Source: Cymbomonas tetramitiformis
Taxonomy: Eukaryota; Chlorophyta; Pyramimonadophyceae; Pyramimonadales; Pyramimonadaceae
Direction of reading: 5' to 3'
NCBI GenBank assembly: GCA_001247695.2
Contig: LGRX02034259.1
Coordinates: 1 to 23,309, forward strand
DNA length: 23,309 nucleotides
The notes under the pieces were generated by a model. It had not been told where the DNA came from and searched no databases. It saw nothing but the letters and a program-made list of their open reading frames with translations. Of the stretch, positions 10,425 through 16,940 are shown in pieces (within the stretch, counting starts at the first letter, position 1; each line of letters opens with the position of its first letter). The position numbers were made by a program, and so were the translations under genes.

Positions 10425-11259
10425 CTACTCAGAAAACAGGTTGTCGGTAATAGTCTTTAAAAGCTCTTCCTTTTCAGGACCTGTAGGCATACCGCCCTCG
10501 GGCGGACAGATGCGCTCATCCCAGCAAGTCAGCATTTCCGCAGGGTTGAAGGGATGCCACGCCCTGTGCCGAACTCCTCCGCGCCTGAAAGCGTCTGCGA
10601 TAAACAGCAAGTCCGTGCTCTCGTTGAAAGTGCGCAGCTTGCGCTTGGAGGCCGGCGAAAGGTTCGCAGCGCGTGGAAACCAGAACTGCCAGTGTACCAG
10701 ACGTTTCTCCAAATCCAAGTCCAAGACCTCAACATAGTGCATGGGAAGTGAAACCTTTCCACGTGCCAGTGGAACGCGTAAACCAGCACTCGTCGGCGGG
10801 GTTGTTTTCACCTGCAGCGGTGACAGCAAAGGTTTTTGGAACAGCAGTTATCATTTCGAAGGTGTAGTCTGCCGGGAGGAAACGGGCCACAGCACGTTGC
10901 GCCAACGGCATGTCGTCCTCGTCTGATGAGTCCGACTTCACAGAAACTGCTGGAGCAGTTACGGGCCTTGCTGCTCGCTGAAGTAAAGGCATGTCGTCAT
11001 ACGAGTCCGACCGTCACTCTTCTCGGGCGATTCGTGAAATAGACAGCGGCCATTGTTGACAGATCGTGTCCTGGCCTTCCGTTGAGGACCGAGGGGAAAA
11101 GGTGGGAGACGCTGTCGTAGGGGGGGAACCTCGTGGTCGTTTAGGATCACCTGCTTCCGCCTGCCCAACTTTGCGAGTCTTGACACTGTCTTGTACAGGG
11201 GAGGAAGGAGGGGACGATGGGTATACACGCTTCGTGCCAGCGACAGCATCAGCGCGCAT
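10425..11259 (-). pseudogene. C-terminal part of the degraded SAP-type protein region (unknown domain)
   Basis: Reading 11259-11014 gives a basic, Pro/Ser-rich segment with a nuclear-localisation-like DPKRPRG and KTRKVG. A TGA follows at 11013-11011, then the same frame continues (10992-10729) with two acidic look-alikes, SYDDMPLLQRAARPV and DEDDMPLAQRAVARF. Around 10760-10800 coding character passes to the next frame (10829-10425), which contains MHYVEVLDLDLEKRLVHWQF and RAWHPFNPAEMLTCWDERIC and ends in a helix before TAA. So one nonsense codon and one frameshift separate segments that otherwise read as one protein. It may be a pseudogene, an unannotated short intron, or sequence error. I recognise no family for the Trp-rich C-terminal part. 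Confidence 0.4.
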
Positions 11260-11264
11260 GCCAG

Positions 11265-11590
11265 CACCTCTCCCTTTGCCTCGACCTTTCCGTGCACCTG
11301 CTTCAGCAACTGCAGCTTGACTGTATGGGCCAGTTGATCTCCCCCCACGTCCTTTGCCTCGACCTTTCCTGCACCTGCTTCAGCAACTGCAGCTTGACTG
11401 TCGGGGCCAGTTGATCCCCCGTCCTTTGCCTCGACCTTTCCTGCGTGCACCTCGCTTTGCAGCTTGACTGCCGGGGCCAGTTGTTCTCCCCACGTCCTTT
11501 GCCTCGACCTTTCCCTGCACCTGCTTCAGCAACTGCAGCTTGACTGTCGGGGCCAGTTGTTCTCCCCCCACGTCCCTTGCCTCGACCTTC
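11265..11590. repeat. Minisatellite of about 60-78 bp inside the SAP-type reading frame
   Basis: Four to five copies share a minus-strand core ggtcgaggcaaaggacgtgg followed by caactggccccgacagtcaagctgcagttgctgaagcaggt. Unit lengths differ by one or two bases in G runs (gggggg versus gggg). Successive copies are therefore read in different frames, either as Gly-Arg-Gly-Lys repeats or as LQLLKQVQGKVEAKD-type repeats. Confidence 0.88.
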
Positions 11591-11780
11591 ACCTCCGTTG
11601 TCGTCGGAAACCGGTCTCGCGCTTCCTGCATTCGAACGCTGACGGCGACGCCCATTTTCCTGATGTTCCTTGCGCGCTGCGGCGGTCGCATTGAACAAAC
11701 GTGTGACCAACTCTGCAGCCAGCCCCGCACCGTCGAGCCCCATATGCTGCAACACCGCCTTAAGCTCGCCCTTATTGTAC
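11303..11780 (-). CDS. SAP-motif, basic repeat-tailed putative DNA-binding protein (partial or degraded)
   Basis: After an acceptor-like ccttattattcag at 11781 the frame reads NKGELKAVLQHMGLDGAG then LAAELVTRLF. This fits the SAP helix-extended loop-helix consensus (E-L-K…L…G-L…G…A-E-L…R-L). SAP motifs bind AT-rich DNA in chromatin and repair proteins and in some mobile-element proteins. A basic stretch (ENGRRRQRSN) and Gly-Arg-Gly-Lys repeats follow, also suited to nucleic acid binding. A rival 5' end in another frame begins ATG at 11847 (MNRHQARCPL) and would need a one-base shift near 11780. The upstream ORF (12610-11873) is in the same frame as the SAP part, so one spliced gene is possible. 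The repeats break the frame after about 11470, so the intact length is unknown. Confidence 0.5.
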
Positions 11781-11872
11781 CTGAATAATAAGGAACATAA
11801 GGAACCCTTTGGTCAGCCAATGGGCAGCGTGCTTGATGGCGGTTCATATCTTGTACTAATTAAAAGAAGTGA

Positions 11873-12610
11873 CTATTGTAGAACTCGCCAGAAAGAAATA
11901 TCTTCAACCCGACGTGCTTCTTGCTCACATCTTTTCGTTATTTTGGGAATGCCCACTGGCAGATCCTTGACCATCACATTTCTGCCGTCGGCAATGGTCT
12001 CCAACTCTGGTTGAGGTTCAGTTGTTGCGGGGTCGGACGCCTCGGTCGTGTTCTGGTGCCAAGCGTTGCTCAGCAGCAACTTCAAGTCCAAGAGTTGCTG
12101 CTGATCAAACTTCGGGCCCTTCCAGGTGTCGTAGTCGGAAGCTTTCTGTGGTAAAGGAAAATACCCACATAGATGTTCTTGTTGCTCATGAGAGATACGG
12201 TCGACACCATGATCACATAGCCGCTGAAACGCATTCAGGGTGTCTGCCTCCTCCTTCGCTGGAAGCGGCTGCACTGCCTGCAAGGGTGGAGAGCTGTCAA
12301 TGTCGGGATAGCTGTTCATTACTTCCAGACCTTTGGTCAAGTCCTCGTCTACGCCTTTGGGAAGACAAGGCTTAACATGGTCCCCCCCTTTGTACTTCAT
12401 GCGAACTACGCCACGCTCGTCCTTTTGGAATTCCACGTAATGCACGTCGCGCACCATACCTCCATATCCCGTGAGGTCCCAGTTCAGATGCGGCTTCAGC
12501 CACTTTTTGAAGTCCAGCTGCTGACCCTGAACTTGTACCAGCTTCAAGAACTTATTTACCGGCCACGATATAAGCCAGCTGATATAGTCTTCGCGAGTAA
12601 GATGAGCCAT
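11873..12610 (-). CDS. Unknown 245-residue soluble protein
   Basis: This is the longest convincing intronless frame in the window. It starts MAHLTREDYISWLISWPV in a good context (tcgATGG). The N-terminal 70 residues are Trp-rich (FKKWLKPHLNWDLTGYGG, then VHYVEFQKDERGVVRMKYKG). A central Pro/acidic linker and helical segments follow (KEEADTLNAFQRLCDHGV; FDQQQLLDLKLLLSNAWH), then a Thr/Glu-rich stretch and a basic end (PKITKRCEQEARRVED). No signal peptide or membrane segment is present. The start overlaps the 66-residue ORF upstream by 55 bases in a different frame. It is followed at about 90 bp by the SAP-type frame on the same strand, which may be functionally linked or even the next exon. 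The family is not recognised; balanced amino-acid use argues for real coding. Confidence 0.6.
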   Translation of the reverse strand: MAHLTREDYISWLISWPVNKFLKLVQVQGQQLDFKKWLKPHLNWDLTGYGGMVRDVHYVEFQKDERGVVRMKYKGGDHVKPCLPKGVDEDLTKGLEVMNSYPDIDSSPPLQAVQPLPAKEEADTLNAFQRLCDHGVDRISHEQQEHLCGYFPLPQKASDYDTWKGPKFDQQQLLDLKLLLSNAWHQNTTEASDPATTEPQPELETIADGRNVMVKDLPVGIPKITKRCEQEARRVEDISFWRVLQ

Positions 12611-12756
12611 CGACCTGCTTTTGTAGCATCCTTACCGAATATGTACATCTTATGTAAAAATCGTCCGTCCAGAATTTTTCTGTAAAATTTCGCGACAGAC
12701 TTGAGTGTGGAACTCACTGCTGCCGTAGCTGCGACAATCATGAGAACCACAGTCAT
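12556..12756 (-). CDS. Small 66-residue putative membrane-anchored protein
   Basis: From ATG at 12756 (aaaaATGACT) the frame gives MTVVLMIVAATAAVSS, a single hydrophobic N-terminal helix, then a basic segment (KSVAKFYRKILDGRFLHKMY) and a short second hydrophobic stretch near the end (WLILLAKTISAGL). The frame is open further upstream to 12918, but the TATA-like box at 12877-12884 and the palindrome at 12781-12801 favour the internal ATG. It overlaps the start of the 245-residue ORF by 55 bases. The terminal third may simply be the shadow of that ORF, in which case the real product is a leader exon or nothing. Confidence 0.35.
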   Translation of the reverse strand: MTVVLMIVAATAAVSSTLKSVAKFYRKILDGRFLHKMYIFGKDATKAGRWLILLAKTISAGLYRGR

Positions 12757-12780
12757 TTTTTCGCTCACTAAAATATAAGT

Positions 12781-12801
12781 TTTGTCGCACGATGCGACAA
12801 A
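12781..12801. promoter_or_regulatory. Perfect 21-bp palindrome in the leader of the small ORF
   Basis: tttgtcgca, a cga centre, then tgcgacaaa: nine paired bases on each side with no mismatch. It ends 25 bases before the ATG at 12756 and lies downstream of the TATA-like box, a position suited to an operator-like protein site or an RNA hairpin in the leader. Confidence 0.6.
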
Positions 12802-12876
12802 TGAAAAGACCTCACGACAAAAATAAAGTGCTGCCATCCAATACCACCGCGCTGCAGGACTGCTAGAAAGTAAGAG

Positions 12877-12884
12877 TTTATATA
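12877..12884 (-). promoter_or_regulatory. TATA-box-like TATATAAA on the minus strand
   Basis: TATATAAA reads on the minus strand about 120 bp upstream of the ATG at 12756 and about 270 bp upstream of the 245-residue ORF. It would place a transcription start near 12850. The motif is short and unsupported otherwise. Confidence 0.35.
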
Positions 12885-13204
12885 ATGTGTTACTATCCGC
12901 ATAGTGTGCCCACAACAACTGGTATCTCCGGAACGTCTACGACTTTCTACACGGTCTATGCGTTACCGTTAATTGCCGCGTTGATTGTGATTATCACGCT
13001 GCACTAATTTTTGCACCGCCTTCAAATCCGCTGTTCTTTTCGCTCAGCTTGCGCGGGCGCAAACGCTCTTTTCGACCGTTTCCGCTTTAATTCAAATTCT
13101 TGACCGATTCTGGTGCACCGTTCGGAATTCTCCTGCACACGTAATCGCGGTGTTGGCGTTCTTTTATTACGCCCGCACCGAAGATTTTATCGCGGCTTCT
13201 TGCT

Positions 13205-13720
13205 TCAAGCCGCTTCTTTCAGCCTTTCCGTAAGACCGAGTAAATTTTCGCGTGCTTTACTCCAAAAATAAATTTCCAGACCGTCTTCGGCTCCGGGCTC
13301 CCGCCGCAGCGAATCTTCACCGGACTCGGTAATTTCTTCACCGCCACAGTTTTCGCGGGCAGCAGCAGCACTCTCAGGCCTTATATGGCTCCCCACTTGA
13401 GCGCCTCCAGAGTCAGCAGCAGCCCCCTTTGCAGCAGCAGCGCACCCAGGCCTTAGTTGGCTCTCCACTTGAGCGACCCCAGAGCCAGGAGCAGCAGGCC
13501 CCTCTGCAGCAACAGCACTGACAAGCTCGTGTTGGGCCCTCAACTGGGCGCTCCGGAGTCTCACTGGAGCGCACATACAGCCAGCAGCTGATGGGACCAC
13601 AGCGGTCGCGAGTGTGGAGCGAGAGGCAGAGCTACCTCCTGCTGAAGGAGAACGCTCGAGTCCAAGCTCAGCCGTCAGCTTCGGGAACTCCCAGAAGAAG
13701 AAAAGAATGCGTGGGTCCAA
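13205..13720 (-). CDS. Unknown 171-residue Ala/Ser/Glu-rich protein with internal repeats
   Basis: The open frame starts MDPRILFFFWEF. Its centre carries about three degenerate 24-25-residue repeats (SGVAQVESQLRPG…; SGGAQVGSHIRPE…) rich in Ala, Gln and Ser. An acidic linker (EEITESGEDSLRREPGAED) follows and then an amphipathic end (IYFWSKARENLLGLTERLKE) before TGA. The DNA repeats are spaced 72 and 75 bp, both multiples of three, as expected if the frame matters. The opposite strand is also partly open across them but has a stop. The same minus frame resumes downstream with a basic KRKRSKR-containing stretch beyond two stops. It could be a spliced exon or a degenerate element gene. The family is unrecognised. 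Confidence 0.35.
   Translation of the reverse strand: MDPRILFFFWEFPKLTAELGLERSPSAGGSSASRSTLATAVVPSAAGCMCAPVRLRSAQLRAQHELVSAVAAEGPAAPGSGVAQVESQLRPGCAAAAKGAAADSGGAQVGSHIRPESAAAARENCGGEEITESGEDSLRREPGAEDGLEIYFWSKARENLLGLTERLKEAA
13375..13590. repeat. 72-75-bp imperfect tandem repeat, 3 copies
   Basis: Units start at 13375, 13447 and 13522 with the pattern caggccttagttggctctcc, then acttgagcg and a cagcagca-rich tail. Copy three is the most diverged. Confidence 0.75.
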
Positions 13721-14322
13721 ACCTGCTAGATATATCAGTCAGAACAAGATATATCAGTCACAAGGCTGTTTTTTCAGAATGTGTCAAGATAGATAAAGTT
13801 GCCCGGTAACCCTATAAGCCGTTGTTTCCCGCCACTTTGGGACATTCCACCTTTTTGCGAATATATGGTTCGTTAATAGTCCGATTTAACTTTCAAAGAC
13901 ACGTTCGAAAACGGATTACACGAATTGTCTAAAAGTAGGGATAACAGCCGGTACGCCCAGAGTCATAACATTTCCAACAGGTAAATATGTAATATACGTT
14001 TTTGCGGAATTGGAAGGTGATGAAACAACGAGTGAATCCTTTAGTTTTAGAATCCGGACACTGAGGTACAAGAACACATCGGCTCACGATATTTATTGAG
14101 ATGTTCATCTCTAACCGAACTGCAGATGTTGAGGGGGAAACTGGTCCAGGCGGTGTCCAACAAATATTTGCATCCTTAACAGCTACCGTTAATGCAGTAA
14201 GTGCAGAAGCTGTTCGTCTCACAATACGTACAAACGGTGCACAGAGGTTAAGTGACAGTGTAAACATAAGGCTCGTTTTAGAATTGATTCCTATTCATTA
14301 TTTTGATTAAAAGTTTACGGTG
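13721..14322. other. AT-rich non-coding interval
   Basis: No supported gene. Two exact copies of agatatatcagtca (13728-13741 and 13747-13760) lie 19 bp apart. A minus frame at 13929-14267 has no family or start support. Confidence 0.5.
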
Positions 14323-14580
14323 TGTCCCATTTCAAGATATGATATTACTAATACAAAGATCTCATTTTGGGACAAGAGTTCCAGGATGTATATCGCAGAA
14401 TTCCAGAAAATTAAATCGCAGAATCGCAGATGTCCCATTTCAAGATATAAGATTGCTAATATAAATATCACGTTTTGTGACAGCAGATGATACCGCAGAA
14501 TTCCAGGAATCCTAATTGCAACGCCGGGTGTCCTATTTCAAGATATACGATTACTAATATAAAGATCTCATTTTGGGACA
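14323..14580. repeat. Three 52-bp near-palindromic units (TGTCCCA…TGGGACA)
   Basis: Units lie at 14323-14374, 14431-14482 and 14529-14580. Each opens tgtcccatttcaagatat (tgtccta in the third) and closes attttgggaca (tgtgaca in the second), with ttactaatataaagatctc-like sequence inside. The spacers also resemble each other (gcagaattccag). The end sequences are inverted 7-mers, so each unit looks like a tiny inverted-repeat element in a tandem array. Confidence 0.88.
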
Positions 14581-14668
14581 GAATGTGTATCGGCACATAT
14601 CGGCTTGCATCGCACGCATCTGCATATTCCGGTTGGCGTGTTGTAAATGTTGCGAGATGTTGCATATG

Positions 14669-14812
14669 TGAATCGTAAGTATATTCATAAAAGAAACAAT
14701 CGTAAATGTTGCGAAATGTTGTGAAATTAATCGTAAATGTTTTCATAAAAGAAACAATCGTAAATGTTCATTATAGAAACAATCGTAAATGTTCATAAAA
14801 GAAACAATCTGC
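14669..14812. repeat. AT-rich tandem repeat of about 25-30 bp
   Basis: Repeated aatcgtaaatgtt and cataaaagaaac blocks form four to five irregular copies; the last three are the most regular (about 25 bp). No coding sense is apparent. Confidence 0.85.
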
Positions 14813-14829
14813 GATTGTAGCCTGTGTGT

Positions 14830-15014
14830 ACAAAGTGAGATATATTATTCTATATATAAAGATCTGAAAATGGGACAATTGTACATATGTAGAATATCAA
14901 TCGCAGAACTTGCTGACATCACCTGGCGACATAAAAGAAATCGTCGCATATTGTTACCGGCGTGTGCCAAAGTGAAATGTATAATTTTATATATAAATAT
15001 ATGAAAATGGGACA
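14830..15014. repeat. Two direct repeats of about 47 bp ending in TGGGACA
   Basis: Copies at about 14830-14876 and 14967-15013 share caaagtga, a tata-rich core (tctatatataaagat / ttatatataaatat) and the end ctgaaaatgggaca or atgaaaatgggaca. They match the right half of the 52-bp units at 14323-14580, so the array continues here in degenerate form. Confidence 0.75.
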
Positions 15015-15154
15015 TGATTCGGCACGAAATGTCTAAATATGCGCAGCGTCTTATTGAGTGGAATGGTGCTGAGAAGTTTCTAGCGAAGATCTCTAGTTAC
15101 GGTATTCGACGGAATCGTCAAGTCGGGGACTCTACACATGGGAGATGGCGCAGA

Positions 15155-15460
15155 GTTTACAAACACAACACACACGCACACACACGCATTCAGTGTGCGC
15201 TGACTCCTTTGATCCCCAGCGTGGGTACATAGTGCAGCCGGTCTTCTGTGGCTACGGGGTGCCAAAGGAGTCGGTCCGAGGATTAGCACACACATGCACA
15301 CAATAGTGATGTGTGCACCGAATCCTTTGATCATCGGCGTGGGCGTATAGTGCAGCCAATCTTTTTATGGCTACGTGTGCCAAAGGAATCGGTTCAAGGA
15401 TAAGCCACACACACACACACTGAACGGCACGAGAACACACACACACACACACTTAACGGC
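15155..15460 (+). repeat. Two copies of the dispersed hairpin repeat with CA microsatellites
   Basis: Copy a (15202-15272) has arms gactcctttg and caaaggagtc, a perfect 10-bp pair. Copy b (15320-15390) has gaatcctttg and caaaggaatc with one mismatch. Between the arms both share gcgtgggyryatagtgcagc and a tggctacg block. CA tracts flank them at about 15166-15185, 15403-15420 and 15435-15452. Confidence 0.88.
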
Positions 15461-16005
15461 ACGAGATCGGCCAACAAAAGTCAGCCCACCATCATCCCAG
15501 TGGATGTGAGAAGCAAATCAACAGCAGGGCGGGGTCGTGACAAGATACCACAAACTCATGCATACTGTATTCCCAACCCAGATGCAAAGCAGCATGGAAA
15601 CATGATACGATGTGACCGATCATCGCCCAACAATAGTCGGTCAGTGGGTAACGGAGTAAGCGGACCCTGCTTGCATGCCCCCCCCGTGGCTCACGGTCAA
15701 TGGATGGGACCCATTGGTCCATGGTCATGCCATGCATGCAGTCACACTACACAGCATGGACACCCCATGTCAAAAAATGAAAACATGCGGGCACCTAAGT
15801 GCTCCCCACAAAAACCAAGGGACTACACAGAAGGTGGATTTCACCACCCTCTGCCTCTCCTTGCAGCAAAGGCAGACGAATCCGTCCACCGAGCTCTCCA
15901 AGAGGCAGTGCCCGCCAGAATGGCACCATAGGGATAACCGCTTCTCAAACCCCACTTCCATTCGGCGGCCGTCCCCGTTCACAGCAATACGCCAGTACCT
16001 CACAT
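15461..16005. other. No gene recognised
   Basis: This mixed-composition interval carries overlapping open frames on both strands (15500-15931 plus, 15770-16159 minus), but none has family, start or splice support. I take them as chance frames. Confidence 0.4.
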
Positions 16006-16165
16006 ACACACACACACACGCGCGCACGTCCTCGCCGGAGAATCCGGATGAGTGTCCCGAAGTGTGTGCTGAATCCTTTGATCCCCGGCGTGGGTACATA
16101 GTGCAGTCTTCTGTGGCTACGGGGCGCCAAAGGAGTCGCAAGGATAAGCATACACACACACACTC
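16006..16165 (+). repeat. Third copy of the dispersed hairpin repeat, with left flank
   Basis: Arms gaatcctttg (16071-16080) and caaaggagtc (16128-16137) flank the same gtgggtacatagtgcag core. The left flank (ccggagaatccggatgagtg, then tcccgaagtgtgtgct) is shared with the inverted copy at 7805-7875, showing the family extends beyond the hairpin. CA tracts lie on both sides. Confidence 0.85.
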
Positions 16166-16940
16166 GTCCTCGCCATGCTTGATGATTCTGATTGCACGAT
16201 CTTAATGGTGCCAACCATTTACATAACAGTACCAACACGCGCAATTTGCATCCTTGATATGTACCTTTCGGCAAGTTAAAGTATTCAGATGCAGGAAGGT
16301 AGGTTGGAAGGACAGTGAGGAGTTACTCCGCACTTTGAAATAATTATAACCAATCCATCATTCAACAATCCAGGCGTTGAAGCAATAACCGATGTAGCTG
16401 TTGCTATTGCCAAATTACTGGCAGCTACCAAATCAACTTGTTTCCAACTTTGTACAGTGCTGCCGGATGCCTTCGCATATCAGCACCTCATCCGACACAT
16501 TTTTCACTGATATTTCTTGGTCAAATCTATACTGTGGTTAGCAAATGGCCAACCTTCTCGAGTGCTGCTGCGGGATACTAGTTGTGAAACCCCAATGCAT
16601 CCACAACTAGTGGCATTGGGGGTAAGTTGTAATGCTGCAATTTGATCACACTGTCAATACTATTCATTCTAAGGGATTTCCTATTCTCGACCTGAAAAAT
16701 GCCTAATTAATGTGTCTACACTCACGTTCGGTACGGATTGTTGTAACTAAGTGTGTCGCGGGTGTGTTGTGGATTCTCCCACTGTGGGTAGGTGACAATG
16801 GGTGCATCTACGGTTATTGCAGTGATCCACCTGTTGCCATCCCACACCCACAGTCCCAGTGAATATTGTAGGAATCACTGGCATCTGAAAAGCTCAATGA
16901 TTCCAACTGCTCAATGCTTTTGACCATATCCGGATATTAC
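16166..16940. other. Intergenic or terminal-exon region of the large minus gene
   Basis: Mostly non-coding. Downstream of the exon ending at 16941, an acceptor-like gatgccag at about 16883 would continue in phase (SDSYNIHWDCGCGMAT) to a GTGGAT donor, which is a possible further exon. Another minus frame here reads GLWVWDGNRWITAITVDA but cannot be joined in phase. The interleaved inverted repeats are at 16577-16621. Confidence 0.35.
16577..16621. repeat. Interleaved inverted repeats (A-B-A'-B')
   Basis: Arm A actagttgtg (16577-16586) pairs with cacaactagt (16602-16611), and arm B ccccaatgc (16590-16598) pairs with gcattgggg (16613-16621). The two perfect stems overlap, so only one can form at a time; the 1-nt gap between A' and B' is too short to bridge a true pseudoknot. 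Confidence 0.88.

Noticed and set aside
15080..15452. tRNA-like or structured RNA at the hairpin repeats
   Set aside because: The arms form a simple inverted repeat; no cloverleaf, anticodon arm or T-loop GTTCRA motif fits.
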